A DNA stretch of 64,000 nucleotides from Treponema sp. UBA4873 (GTDB lineage: Bacteria; Spirochaetota; Spirochaetia; Treponematales; Treponemataceae). Under the pieces are notes generated by a model that was given only the letters and a program-made list of their open reading frames with translations, did not search any database and was not told the origin of the DNA. The position numbers were made by a program, and so were the translations under genes. Shown here piece after piece: positions 27,740 through 37,278 of this stretch (position 1 is its first letter; each line of letters opens with the position of its first letter). The DNA lies in assembly GCA_002399405.1 (NCBI GenBank), contig DHDP01000002.1, forward strand, positions 62,001 to 126,000, written 5' to 3'.

Positions 27740-27943
27740 GTGTAACGTTTCATCACCCGGCTGATAGTAAAAAAACACAGGCCGCAGAATTTTTCACTAC
27801 ACGGCTGGTGGTGAAAAGAAACCAGCCGTATGGCGTTTCATCACTCGGCTGGTAATGAAAAAACATAAGCCGTATGGCGTTTCACCACCCGGCTGGTGGT
27901 GAAAAAACACAGGCCTCATGACAATTCACTATGCGGCCTATTG
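27740..27943. repeat. 44-bp tandem repeat array, four full units plus a partial fifth
   Basis: Units 27740-27783, 27784-27827, 27828-27871, 27872-27915 and partial 27916-27943 align without gaps and differ by several bases. Unit 4 contains the inverted repeat ttcaccacc-cggct-ggtggtgaa; unit 2 contains ggctggt and accagcc. There are no spacers, so this is not CRISPR. The rest of the 27552-28205 gap shows no gene I can support. Confidence 0.9.
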
Positions 27944-28205
27944 TAAGCGTCAAATCCGGTTCTGTTACTGTCATGCATATGACTTACGGGTTTACGTTCC
28001 GATCCTTGTCAAAACCGGCCGCTTCCGTTATGTTTTAAGCATGATACTGTGTATTGTTTCCGCTCCATGCAGGGTCTGAGAGATACGCTGCCTGTTTTTA
28101 ATAACCTGCGCAGCAGTTCCTGTATGGAGAAAAAGTAATTCGTTTTCGTCTCTCCGGACTTTGCATCTCTGCTTATTTTTCAGTATTTATCAGGAGCAAA
28201 GTCAA

Positions 28206-29504
28206 ATGAAACATAGTAATTCATTCTTATCAGAAGCAAAGGCTTTTCTGCTTTTGTGGAGTACTCAATCGTTTTCCGGACTCGGCAGCGCAATGACAAG
28301 TTATGCGCTTGTCATATGGTCGTACGAGCAGAAAGAATCCGCACTAGCTACATCACTTCTCATGATATGTTCCTATGCGCCGTATGTAATTCTGAGCATA
28401 TTTGCAGGAACTATAAGCGACCGCTGGAACAAAAAACGTATTATGCTTGTATGCGATACTGTCGCAGTAACGGGAACTGTTACGGTCCTTCTGCTGCTCA
28501 GGACCGGTACGCTTGCATTATGGCACCTTTATATTCTTAACGCCCTTAACGGATTGATGAACACCGTCCAGCAGCCTGCATCGGAGGTTGCGGTTTCACG
28601 CATTCTTCCGCGAAAATATTACCAGAAAATCGGAGGTATGCGCTATTTTTCAAACGCACTGAATTCGATATGTACGCCCATACTTGCGACTGCGTTTCTT
28701 GCATTTGCCGGAATAACAGTCGTACTCTGTTTTGACCTGCTGACATTCGGTGCTGCATTCATTACGCTGCTTTTCTTCATTCGGATTCCGGATAACAACG
28801 TACCGGCAGAAAAAAAAGAATCATTTATAACGTCGGCGGGAACGGGAATAAAATACCTGCACAGGAACCGCGGCATTTTTGACCTGATCCTGTTCCTTGC
28901 ATGCATCAATCTGACTGCTTCCATGTACCAGGCTGCGTTTCCTGTCATGCTTCTCTCGCGTATGAACGGAGGACAGCGGGCACTCGGTACCGTAAATGCA
29001 GTCACAGGCATTGCGATGCTTACGGGAAGCATTATTGCGGCGCTCCTCGGAAAACCAAAGAGCCGCATACGGGTCATCTGCAATACGCTCCTGTTTTCCA
29101 TGAGTTTTGAAAACTTTATTCTTGCGTTCGGCAGAACCGTACCGGTGTGGTGCGCAGGCGGCTTTCTCGGATGGATTTTTATTCCGCTCATGAATGCAAA
29201 TCTTGATGCGATACTCCGCGAATACATTCCTGTCGAACTTCAGGGACGCGTATATGCCGTACGAAATACATTACAGTTCTTTACAATTCCTGCCGGGTAC
29301 TTTCTCGGAGGCTTCCTCGTGGATAAGGTGTTCGAACCCGTTATGCACATGCAGCGTACGGGAGGCATTCTGTTCCTCCTTTTCGGCAGCGGAAAAGGTT
29401 CCGGAGCGGCACTCTTCTTTTTCGTGATTGCGTTCCTCGGCATATTCACGTGCGTATTCTTCAGACGCGACAGGAACCTGTGGAGGTTGGAAGAAAAAAT
29501 ATAG
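28206..29504 (+). CDS. Major facilitator superfamily exporter (MefA/EntS-like)
   Basis: 432 aa from the ATG at 28206, which has AGGAG upstream. Twelve hydrophobic segments; the loop 2-3 motif SDRWNKKRIMLVCD matches the MFS G-x3-D-R-x-G/N-R-R pattern as used by macrolide-efflux and enterobactin-export members. Substrate not predictable. Confidence 0.87.
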   Translation: MKHSNSFLSEAKAFLLLWSTQSFSGLGSAMTSYALVIWSYEQKESALATSLLMICSYAPYVILSIFAGTISDRWNKKRIMLVCDTVAVTGTVTVLLLLRTGTLALWHLYILNALNGLMNTVQQPASEVAVSRILPRKYYQKIGGMRYFSNALNSICTPILATAFLAFAGITVVLCFDLLTFGAAFITLLFFIRIPDNNVPAEKKESFITSAGTGIKYLHRNRGIFDLILFLACINLTASMYQAAFPVMLLSRMNGGQRALGTVNAVTGIAMLTGSIIAALLGKPKSRIRVICNTLLFSMSFENFILAFGRTVPVWCAGGFLGWIFIPLMNANLDAILREYIPVELQGRVYAVRNTLQFFTIPAGYFLGGFLVDKVFEPVMHMQRTGGILFLLFGSGKGSGAALFFFVIAFLGIFTCVFFRRDRNLWRLEEKI

Positions 29505-29564
29505 AATCTGTTTCCGGCAGTATAGATCCGGCTCATAGTAAAAAATACCGATCAGGTATAAAAT

Positions 29565-29729
29565 ATGAAAATTATTTTTACCTGAGGTTCGGCTGCGTGG
29601 CTATACTATGCTGCCGGAGCGGCGCTGTTTGCAGGATTAACAGCAATTCCTGCAAAAGCGGGAATAAAAAAAGATTCAGACGCTGCAACTGCAATACGTG
29701 TAACAATCATGGTTACGGTGCCCGAGTAA
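29565..29729 (+). pseudogene. Possible decayed small exported protein
   Basis: Reading from the ATG at 29565 gives MKIIFT, an in-frame TGA, then a hydrophobic signal-like stretch (WLYYAAGAALFAGLTAIPAKA) and a TAA at 29727; the frame reopens for 15 codons after that. This looks like the remains of a secreted protein gene. No homologue recognised. Confidence 0.3.
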
Positions 29730-29852
29730 ATACCGGAAGTACTTGACCTGGAGTATACTCCGGAATGTATCTTGTAAGAGAGTTTATCTGACGGAAAAGC
29801 CGGCGATACGGTTTACAACCGGCCTCAGCGGCAAAAAAGCATAGGAGCATAT

Positions 29853-30488
29853 ATGAAAAAATTATACATACTTGCGGTGACGGCTGTACTGTTTGCCGCA
29901 ACGGGGACAGCACAGGTAAAAAGCAGAAACCTGATTGTATATTTTTCCCTGTACGGCAATCAGACTGCCGGAACAAAAACCGACGTCGACAGCGGAGCCA
30001 GCCGCATAATGTACGACGGAAAAATCGCCGGCAACACCGAAGCTGTTGCACGTATGATTCAGAAGGATGCAGGAGGGGATTTGTTTGCAATAAAAATGCA
30101 GAAACCGTACGCATCGGCGTATAACGACGTCGTGTCTGAAGGAAAAAAAGAAAAAAACGAAGGGAAGTATCTTCCCGTCGTCTCAAAAATTAACAACATC
30201 GAGCAGTACGACACGATATTCGTCGGTTTCCCAACCTGGTGGTATGATATGCCGATGGCGCTGTACACGTTCTTCGGGGAAAACGATCTTTCCGGAAAAA
30301 AAATAATTCCGTTCTGCACAAGCGGCGGCAGCGGTTTCCTGAAAACTATCGATGCGATACAGAAATCCGCTCCGGGAGCTGTTGTGGAAAAGGATGGGCT
30401 CCATGTGCATTATAAACGCGTGGCAGGCGCACAAAAAGATGTTTCCGCATGGCTGAGAAAAATCGGCGTACAAAAACAGTCGGATTAA
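29853..30488 (+). CDS. Exported flavodoxin-like protein
   Basis: 211 aa. A clear signal peptide (KKLYILAVTAVLFAATGTAQ) precedes a flavodoxin fold: NLIVYFSLYGN as FMN-phosphate loop, NTEAVARMIQKDAGGD, VGFPTWWYDMPMALYTFF and FCTSGGSGF as FMN-binding loops. Periplasmic location is inferred from the signal peptide; no lipobox is present. It is followed by the DUF4405 gene after 12 bp, so an electron-transfer pair is likely. Confidence 0.87.
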   Translation: MKKLYILAVTAVLFAATGTAQVKSRNLIVYFSLYGNQTAGTKTDVDSGASRIMYDGKIAGNTEAVARMIQKDAGGDLFAIKMQKPYASAYNDVVSEGKKEKNEGKYLPVVSKINNIEQYDTIFVGFPTWWYDMPMALYTFFGENDLSGKKIIPFCTSGGSGFLKTIDAIQKSAPGAVVEKDGLHVHYKRVAGAQKDVSAWLRKIGVQKQSD

Positions 30489-30500
30489 AAGGGATCCGCT

Positions 30501-31175
30501 GTGAATAACCGCAGACTGCTTAAAATAATAACCGATATACTCATGATGGGTATTTCGATTGCGCTTATGGGACGTTTTATACTCGGAGACCTCTGGCATG
30601 AAATACTCGGCATACTGCTCTTCATACTGTGGACGGTACACATTCTGCTGAACCGCAGATGGTACGGATCCCTGTTCAAAGGAACATACACTCCCTCGCG
30701 CATATTCATCACTGCTGTCAACATACTCCTTGCCGCTGCGGCCGCCGGATTGGTTTTAAGCAGTACTACTATTTCAAACTACATATTCGCTTTCCTGCCG
30801 TTCGGCGGAGCAGCAGCCGAAGGACGCGTGCTGCATCTGTTCTGTTCGCACTGGTATTTCGTGCTCATGTCGATTCACATAGGACTGCACTGCGCCGGTT
30901 ATGCCGGAAAAAATACAGCCGCAAAAGGACCGGGAATACATGCGCTGCCTTCAGGCATCATGCTGATTATTATTTCTGCATACGGAATATATGCATGTAT
31001 GAAAGAACAAATACTGTCGTATCTTTTCCTGCGGCAGCAGTTCGTTTTCTTTGATCCGTCACAGAACGTGTTTGTATTCTACGCGGAATACATATGCATA
31101 TGCGCGGTCTTTGCGGAAACCGGGTATATCGTACTGCGCTTTCTGCAGAGACGGAAAACCGCCCGACGCGGATAA
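30501..31175 (+). CDS. DUF4405-like membrane protein, possible b-type cytochrome
   Basis: 224 aa, GTG start behind GGGATC-type weak site. Five or so membrane helices with conserved histidines in LWHEILGILLFILWTVHI and LHLFCSHWYFVLMSIHIGLH, spaced as in di-haem membrane cytochromes. Pairing with a flavodoxin suggests membrane electron transfer. Function unproven. Confidence 0.75.
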   Translation: MNNRRLLKIITDILMMGISIALMGRFILGDLWHEILGILLFILWTVHILLNRRWYGSLFKGTYTPSRIFITAVNILLAAAAAGLVLSSTTISNYIFAFLPFGGAAAEGRVLHLFCSHWYFVLMSIHIGLHCAGYAGKNTAAKGPGIHALPSGIMLIIISAYGIYACMKEQILSYLFLRQQFVFFDPSQNVFVFYAEYICICAVFAETGYIVLRFLQRRKTARRG

Positions 31176-31207
31176 GCTCCGCTTGATTTTTTAATAGGAG
31201 AAAAAAA

Positions 31208-31582
31208 ATGACAATTGCAGAAGTTTCCCGGAAATATGATATTTCGATAGACACACTCAGGTATTACGAACGAATAGGTCTTCTTCCACCGGTCACACGC
31301 GACAAGAGCGGATTCCGCGATTTTACCGAAGTGGACTGCAACTGGGTTGAATTCATAAAATGTATGCGAAATGCAAACATCTCAATCGAAGCGCTTACTG
31401 AATATGTGGCGCTTCTTCAGGAAGGCGAATCAACACATGACGCACGAAAAGCGCTGCTTGAGGAACAGCTTGCAGCGCTCGACGAGCGTATCGCTGAAAT
31501 GCAGGCCGGCAGAGAACGGCTTGCATGGAAAGTGGCGCATTATGAAGACAAAATGAAAGAAACGGAAAGAAACCTGCTGTGA
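31208..31582 (+). CDS. MerR-family regulator
   Basis: 124 aa. MTIAEVSRKYDISIDTLRYYERIGLLPPVTR is the MerR DNA-binding start; the rest is a coiled-coil dimerisation helix without metal-binding cysteines, like the AdhR/NmlR group. It follows the flavodoxin and DUF4405 genes and may regulate them. Its stop codon directly abuts the stop of the convergent kinase gene. Confidence 0.92.
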   Translation: MTIAEVSRKYDISIDTLRYYERIGLLPPVTRDKSGFRDFTEVDCNWVEFIKCMRNANISIEALTEYVALLQEGESTHDARKALLEEQLAALDERIAEMQAGRERLAWKVAHYEDKMKETERNLL

Positions 31583-32671
31583 TTACGCTTTCGAAACACC
31601 GGCATCGCCGGCGGAACACGGCAGCGTCACCGTAAACACGCTGCCCTTCCCGACCGTGCTTTCCACGGTGATGCGCCCGCCGTGCAGGCGCACAATCCGG
31701 TCTGCAACAGCAAGCCCCAGTCCGTTGCCTTCAACCGTATGCGACCCGTCTTCCTGATAAAATTTTTCAAAAACGTGTTTTCCTGCCTCTTCGCTTATGC
31801 CGTTCCCGAAGTCCTGTATTTTTACAACAGCGTCCGTTTCTTCCGCATACAGAAATATACGGATTTTTGCGCCCTCCGGTGAAAATTTAACCGCATTGTC
31901 GATGAGATTCGTCCACACTTCCGCCAGAAGTTCCCTGTTTCCCGTTATCTGCAGTTCGTCGAGATTAAGTTCCGGCTCCATCCGTTTGGATTCCCATTTA
32001 TTCTGGAGCAGCAGAATCGTACTGCGCAGCTGTTCGGCAAGGTCGTAGACCGTTGTGCCGGTAAGAATTGTCTGCGCTTCAAGCCGCGACAGACTGAGAA
32101 TGTTCGCAGAAAGCCGGGCAAGCCGGCCTGCTTCATGAATAATAATATCAGTGTATTCCTTTCTCTGTTCTTCGGGAAGATTCTGCCGCTGCAGCTGTTT
32201 TGCAAAACCCTGAATCGACACAATCGGCGTTTTGAATTCATGGGAAAAATTATTAATAAAATCGTTGCGCATAATTTCAATGCTGCCCAGTTCCCGTGCG
32301 GTTTCGTTGAACACATCGGCAAGTTCTGTGTATTCCTTCGGTATGGGCAGATTTCCGAAGTCGATTTCCGCTTTGAAATTTCCGGCGGCAAGCTGTTTAA
32401 GCGCTTTTACCGGAACCGACAGATACCGGCGCATAAGCCGCCGGTTGATAAACGCCGTTATTACTGCAAGCGCTATCCCTACAAGCAGTGCAAAAATAAA
32501 CGGCGCAGACGGATGACTGTAAAAATCTCCGGAGAGGAGTTTAAATCGGAGAAGAACCAGAGAGATACCGGCTGCGAGCGCCATACTGAAAAGCAGCATA
32601 ACAATATTATTAAACGCAAACAGCAGAACTACCGCCGCGTTTCCGAGCGCCGATTTTGTTTCTTTTTTCAT
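31583..32671 (-). CDS. Membrane sensor histidine kinase
   Basis: 362 aa. Two membrane helices near the N-terminus, HAMP-like segment (RYLSVPVKALKQLAAGNF), HisKA box SHEFKTPIVSIQGFAKQL, ATPase motifs NAVKFSPEG, DFGNGI and GNGLGLAVAD. It overlaps its response regulator by 4 bp. Target genes unknown; the NAD-dependent dehydrogenase operon is divergent from the pair. Confidence 0.93.
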   Translation of the reverse strand: MKKETKSALGNAAVVLLFAFNNIVMLLFSMALAAGISLVLLRFKLLSGDFYSHPSAPFIFALLVGIALAVITAFINRRLMRRYLSVPVKALKQLAAGNFKAEIDFGNLPIPKEYTELADVFNETARELGSIEIMRNDFINNFSHEFKTPIVSIQGFAKQLQRQNLPEEQRKEYTDIIIHEAGRLARLSANILSLSRLEAQTILTGTTVYDLAEQLRSTILLLQNKWESKRMEPELNLDELQITGNRELLAEVWTNLIDNAVKFSPEGAKIRIFLYAEETDAVVKIQDFGNGISEEAGKHVFEKFYQEDGSHTVEGNGLGLAVADRIVRLHGGRITVESTVGKGSVFTVTLPCSAGDAGVSKA

Positions 32672-33342
32672 ACGTTCCTCACCGCCTTATATCCGAGTCC
32701 GCGGACCGTCACAATCTCGAATTCGTTCCATTCTTCGAACCTGTTTCTAAGTCTGTTGACATGCGTGTTCACGGTGTTGTCGGCGCTGTCGTTGTCCATT
32801 CCCCATATCTCGTCCATGAGCTGAATCCGTGTAAATATTTTTCCCGGGTACGACAGAAGTTTGTACAGCAGGTAGAATTCTTTGGGAGGCAGTGCGACTG
32901 TTTCTTCTCCGCGGGTCACGGTCAGCGCGTCGTAATCAAGCGTCACGCTTCCGATGGAAAGTTTGTGTTCCGTCACTATCTGCGCACGGCGGAGCAGCGC
33001 TTTAATACGCAGAATCATCTCTTCCTCGTCGACGGGTTTCGTCATATAGTCGTCCGTACCGACAAGAAAACCCCGCCTTTTTTCCTCCGGGAGCTGTTTT
33101 GCCGTAAGCATGAGAACGGGCAGCGTACTCCGGGATTCGCGGAGCCGCCGGGTAAGTTCATATCCGTCGAGTCTCGGCATCATGATGTCGGCGATGAGGA
33201 GATCAATGTGCATATTGTCGAGCACGTCGAGCGCTTCCTCCCCGTCTCCGGCTTCGGAAACCTCGTAACCGTTTTCACGGAGGACGGCTTTCAAAAGTAT
33301 CCTCTGATTTTTGTCGTCTTCAGCAATCAGTATGTGAAACAT
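32668..33342 (-). CDS. OmpR-family response regulator
   Basis: 224 aa. Receiver with EDD, D in LLIADIMMP and K in TKPVDEEE; C-terminal winged helix (PKEFYLLYKLLSYPGKIFTRIQLMDEIWG, RGLGYK). First gene of the two-component pair. Confidence 0.94.
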   Translation of the reverse strand: MFHILIAEDDKNQRILLKAVLRENGYEVSEAGDGEEALDVLDNMHIDLLIADIMMPRLDGYELTRRLRESRSTLPVLMLTAKQLPEEKRRGFLVGTDDYMTKPVDEEEMILRIKALLRRAQIVTEHKLSIGSVTLDYDALTVTRGEETVALPPKEFYLLYKLLSYPGKIFTRIQLMDEIWGMDNDSADNTVNTHVNRLRNRFEEWNEFEIVTVRGLGYKAVRNV

Positions 33343-33467
33343 GTTTTCCCTGCTCTTTTTCGATGTTTACGCTCAGTTTACGCCGCGTTTATGTACGGTT
33401 TATGTTCATGCAGTATTGTTTCCGCAGCAACCGGATAACTATAACCAAATTTACGGAGGTTAACAAC

Positions 33468-34502
33468 ATGGAAAATAAAATATACCTTGTCACAGGTGTT
33501 GCGGGGAATCTCGGCTCAAGCGTCGCCGCGAGACTCCTTGCGGACGGAAAAAAAGTCCGCGGTCTCGTTCTCAAGGGGGATCCGGCCGCAACACGCGTCC
33601 CGAAAGAGGTCGACGTATTCGTCGGAGATGTAACTGACACCGAAAGTCTCGGGCGGTTCTTTTCCGTCCCTGCGGATACGGATGTCGTCTGCATACACTG
33701 CGCTGCAATCGTTACCGTCAATCCCGATTACAGTCCAAAAGTATACGCTGTGAATGTAAAGGGAACACAGAACATTGTCGACATGTGCGTCTCAAATCAT
33801 GTACTGAAACTCGTGCACGTCAGTTCGACAAGCGCCATTCCCGAACTACCCGGCGGGGTGCCCATTACAGAGGTTGACCGGTACAATCCCGACCTGGTCA
33901 CCGGGTATTACGGAAAAAGCAAAGCGCTGGGAAGTCAGATTGTCATGGATGCCGTGCGCGGCAAAAACCTCGACGCATCAATCGTGTTTCCGACCGGAAT
34001 CTGCGGACCGGATGATTATGCGTTCGGTCCCGTCGCGAGTTTCCTCATGGAGTACTGCGCGGGAAAACTTACAGCGGGCGTTGCGGGAAGTTTCAACGCG
34101 GTCGACGTGCGCGATCTTGCCGATGCAATCGTGACGTGCACCGACGCGGGACGGAAGGGCGAAGGATACATTCTGGGCAACGAATGCGTTTCCATGAAAC
34201 AGATGTTCCATATTCTCGCGGAACTTACGCATACAAAGGAAGTGACTACTATTCTTCCCGCAGGCGCCGGAAAAATTCTCGGAAAGGCGAGCGACATCAT
34301 CGAACGAATCACGAAGAAACCGCAGCGTATGACAAGTTTCGCCGTTTATAACCTTACAAGAAATAATAATTTCGACTGTACAAAAGCGCGGGATGAACTG
34401 CATTTCAGGACGAGGCCGTTCGAAGAATCAATCAGCGATACGATTGCATGGCTTGCACGCGAAGAAAAAATCACGCTTGCAGACGGAGGACCGGCTGCAT
34501 GA
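33468..34502 (+). CDS. NAD-dependent epimerase/dehydratase family protein
   Basis: 344 aa from the ATG at 33468 with GGAGG upstream. Extended SDR: TGVAGNLGSSVAARLLADGK (GxxGxxG), acidic D for NAD in the next strand, and the YYGKSKA active-site Tyr/Lys. Resembles steroid-dehydrogenase or flavanone-reductase-like members. Its stop overlaps the next gene (ATGA). Confidence 0.87.
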   Translation: MENKIYLVTGVAGNLGSSVAARLLADGKKVRGLVLKGDPAATRVPKEVDVFVGDVTDTESLGRFFSVPADTDVVCIHCAAIVTVNPDYSPKVYAVNVKGTQNIVDMCVSNHVLKLVHVSSTSAIPELPGGVPITEVDRYNPDLVTGYYGKSKALGSQIVMDAVRGKNLDASIVFPTGICGPDDYAFGPVASFLMEYCAGKLTAGVAGSFNAVDVRDLADAIVTCTDAGRKGEGYILGNECVSMKQMFHILAELTHTKEVTTILPAGAGKILGKASDIIERITKKPQRMTSFAVYNLTRNNNFDCTKARDELHFRTRPFEESISDTIAWLAREEKITLADGGPAA

Positions 34503-35326
34503 AAAAAGTATGCGTCATCACCGGAGGTGGAAGCGGAATGGGACGTGCGGCGGCACGCATCCTCGCACAGCAGGGATATTACGTCGTGCTGGCGGGCAGA
34601 ACGGCGGCAAAATTGAAAGACGCCGTTCAGGAGCTTCAGGCGTTCGGCGGGGAAGCAGAAGCCGTCAACTGCGACATCGCAGACAGGGCGGCGGCGGATG
34701 CACTCGCGCGCCGGGCAGCGTCCGTGGGCGAAGTGAAAGCGGTCATACATGCGGCGGGACTTTCGCCTCACATGGGAGATGCGGCAAAAATCATGGAGGG
34801 AAACGCGCTCGGCACAATCAACATCAACGACGCATTTTTCAATGTGATGGCGGCGGGCGGATGCATTATCGACACGTCGTCGATGTCGGCGTATCTTACG
34901 CCGCAGTTCATAATGCCGGAGAAAACGTATCCTCTGTGCCGCACGGACACAAAAAAATTCTTCAGAAAAATGATGGCGCGCGTGAATCTTTTCCCGAAAA
35001 AATTCCGGGCAGGCGTCGCGTACGGAATAAGCAAGCATTTCGTCATCTGGTATGCAAAAACCGATGCCGCACGGTTCGGAGAAAAAGGCGTACGCGTTCT
35101 GAGCGTCACGCCGGGAAATTTCGAAACGCCGATGGGCGCACTCGAAAAGGACGAGGCGCTTGCGTACGTAAAATACAACGCAATAAAACGGCCGGGAAAG
35201 CCTGAAGAAATCGCACAGCTGTTCGCGTTTCTCGTCGACGAAAGGCTCGGATATCTTACCGGTGCGGATATTATCTGCGACGGAGGCTGCGTGGCGGGCG
35301 GCGCTCATCCTCTGGGACGCCGATGA
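34499..35326 (+). CDS. Short-chain dehydrogenase/reductase
   Basis: 275 aa. Classical SDR with TGGGSGMGRAAA cofactor loop and AAGLSPHMGD; the YGISKH segment provides the active-site YxxxK. A 40-residue insertion with lysines and FPKK precedes it, unusual for classical SDRs. C-terminal DIICDGGC. Overlaps both neighbours by 4 bp, so the three genes are translationally coupled. Confidence 0.87.
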   Translation: MKKVCVITGGGSGMGRAAARILAQQGYYVVLAGRTAAKLKDAVQELQAFGGEAEAVNCDIADRAAADALARRAASVGEVKAVIHAAGLSPHMGDAAKIMEGNALGTININDAFFNVMAAGGCIIDTSSMSAYLTPQFIMPEKTYPLCRTDTKKFFRKMMARVNLFPKKFRAGVAYGISKHFVIWYAKTDAARFGEKGVRVLSVTPGNFETPMGALEKDEALAYVKYNAIKRPGKPEEIAQLFAFLVDERLGYLTGADIICDGGCVAGGAHPLGRR

Positions 35327-35943
35327 AATCCGGACGCATATACAAAGCCGCTGCTGCCTCGGTAATTATTTTCTGCACGGCAGCGGCGTATCCGGCGGAA
35401 AATGCCGGCCTGCACGCCGAACCGCGGACTATCTTTTCACTCGAAACAGGATATCTGCTTACGGGAATACAGAACAACGGCTGGGGGCTGGGATTCAGTC
35501 TCGAACGGGAAGTATTCGATTATCTGTCCGTCAAGGGAACGTTCTCCCACATGACGTTCACCACGTCGGTCGACGACGTATACTGCACGTCGGTAGGTCT
35601 TTCGCTGTATGTAAATTATTATCCGTTCGGACGCGGCCTCGATCTGCTGTACATCGGAGCGGGAAGCGGTATAGATTTTCTTAATTATTTCGGTACGGGA
35701 AACGTTCCGGCCGTACCGAAGGACACCGTTATGAGCGCGATGCCCGTCATCGGCTGGAAACAGAATTTTCCGGCACTCACATTTTCCCGCTTCGCCGTCG
35801 GAAGTATGATCGACGTGTATTCGGGATGGCAGTTCGTCGTCTCAAACACAGGCAATCTGCAGGACGATACCGATTACACGTCCCGCGGATGGCTGTTCGG
35901 AGTCAAAATAAAAGTCTTCATCGAAAAACGAAGCGGCCGGTAA
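35323..35943 (+). CDS. Exported beta-barrel-like protein of unknown function
   Basis: 206 aa. Signal peptide (about 1-25), then alternating amphipathic strands with aromatic ends (SLETGYLLTGIQNNGWGLGFSLE, SVGLSLYVNYYPFG, RGWLFGVKIKVFIEK), as in small outer-membrane barrels. Its ATG overlaps the SDR stop. Confidence 0.65.
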   Translation: MKSGRIYKAAAASVIIFCTAAAYPAENAGLHAEPRTIFSLETGYLLTGIQNNGWGLGFSLEREVFDYLSVKGTFSHMTFTTSVDDVYCTSVGLSLYVNYYPFGRGLDLLYIGAGSGIDFLNYFGTGNVPAVPKDTVMSAMPVIGWKQNFPALTFSRFAVGSMIDVYSGWQFVVSNTGNLQDDTDYTSRGWLFGVKIKVFIEKRSGR

Positions 35944-35949
35944 TCATAA

Positions 35950-36522
35950 TTACTCGGTCCCGAGTCCGAGCTGTCTGCATGCCTGATAAATCTGTTCGAC
36001 AGTTCCCTCTATGCCGAATTTTTCAACGTCTATCATCAGGTTGCGGCCGTGACGGTCGCCGCGGTTGCGTCCCGTGACATAACGGTAATAGCTGTGGCGT
36101 TTTTCATCTATTTTTGCAATAAGTTTTTCGGCCGCTCTGCTGTCGAGTTTATACGCTTCCGACACGTGATGAATCCGGTACGGAAGCGGCGCGTAGACGA
36201 AGGTGTGCAGAACGGCGGGAAATTCCGAAAGGAAAAAATCGGAACAGCGGCCGAGCAGCACGCACGATTCGTGATTTGCAATATCGCGAATCACGAATCC
36301 CTGTGCCTCGATTGCTTTCTCGGTATAAAAGCACTTGTCCATGCCGTAGTCGAAATCGTCGTTGTTCAGGACCATTCCGCCTGAAATTCCCGCACGTTGC
36401 GCCGCGCGGTCGACAAGTTCGTGATCGTAGAAACCGACTCCGAGTTTTGCCGCAAGCTGTCTGCCTATTTCACGCGCATTGCAGCCGAATTCGCGGCCGA
36501 GTGTTACTATTACTTTCTTCAT
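35950..36522 (-). CDS. Cytidylate-kinase-like P-loop protein
   Basis: 190 aa from the ATG at 36522 with GGGAGA upstream. MKKVIVTLGREFGCNAREIGRQLAAKLG is the AAA cytidylate-kinase-2 N-terminus, but the P-loop is altered (GREFGCNAREIG), as is usual for this family. FYDHELVDRAAQ and LLGRCSDFFL follow. Function in nucleotide phosphorylation is not established for the family. Confidence 0.82.
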   Translation of the reverse strand: MKKVIVTLGREFGCNAREIGRQLAAKLGVGFYDHELVDRAAQRAGISGGMVLNNDDFDYGMDKCFYTEKAIEAQGFVIRDIANHESCVLLGRCSDFFLSEFPAVLHTFVYAPLPYRIHHVSEAYKLDSRAAEKLIAKIDEKRHSYYRYVTGRNRGDRHGRNLMIDVEKFGIEGTVEQIYQACRQLGLGTE

Positions 36523-36547
36523 CGTTTCTCCCTGAACGCACCGTGCG

Positions 36548-37264
36548 TCACCGTTTACTCTGGTTGCATCTGCGTTCGATATATTTCGTAAGAATACCGA
36601 GCGGAATACAGATAACAAGATATACAAGTGCCAGAATCGTATATGATTCTATCGTAAGGAAAGTCTGCGTGCAATACGCTTTCGTCGTAAGCAGGAATTC
36701 CGGAACAGTGATATACGCCATAAGCGACGTATCCTTCACGAGCATGACAAGGTAGTTTCCGAATACCGGAATCGAGCTGCTCAACGCCTGCGGGACGACT
36801 ACGCGTATGAGCGACTGATGCGGCGTAAATCCGAGCGCGAGCGCCGCTTCCATCTGCCCCTTGTCGACCGAAATTATCGCGCCTCTGATAACTTCAGAAA
36901 TATACGTACCGTAGTTTATACCCAGACCGAGCGTACCGGCGACAAGACTCGTCATATTCAGTTTAAATCCCTGAAAACCGAGGAGTTCCATGACAAGCTC
37001 GATGAGAAGCGGAACAACATAATACATATACACAAGCTGGACAAGAAGCGGAGTTCCGCGGATAAGTTCCTGAAACAGTATCACGACGCGCACAAGCACC
37101 CTGCTTTTTGAAACGCGCGCAAGCGCAAGTAAAAATCCGAACAGTATTCCGATTATAAAACCGACGACAGTTGCGAAGACGACTATGAAGAGCGCATTTC
37201 CCACCAGTTTGGGAAGCAGTTCGGCAAACGCCTTAGTCCAGTTTAAATTCTGCAGTACATTCAT
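36548..37264 (-). CDS. Amino-acid ABC importer permease
   Basis: 238 aa. HisM/GlnP-type permease with the EAA loop EAALALGFTPHQSLIRVVVPQAL and RGTPLLVQL. Last gene of the SBP-ATPase-permease operon in the minus direction. Confidence 0.93.
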   Translation of the reverse strand: MNVLQNLNWTKAFAELLPKLVGNALFIVVFATVVGFIIGILFGFLLALARVSKSRVLVRVVILFQELIRGTPLLVQLVYMYYVVPLLIELVMELLGFQGFKLNMTSLVAGTLGLGINYGTYISEVIRGAIISVDKGQMEAALALGFTPHQSLIRVVVPQALSSSIPVFGNYLVMLVKDTSLMAYITVPEFLLTTKAYCTQTFLTIESYTILALVYLVICIPLGILTKYIERRCNQSKR

Positions 37265-37278
37265 CGCAGCTCCTCCTG

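Noticed and set aside
27740..27943. CRISPR array
   Set aside because: Units are contiguous and there are no unique spacers between repeats; no cas genes are in the window.
29565..29729. Selenoprotein reading through the TGA after MKIIFT
   Set aside because: The TGA is six codons in, inside a signal-like stretch, with a further in-frame stop; no SECIS-like hairpin directly follows. Decay is simpler.
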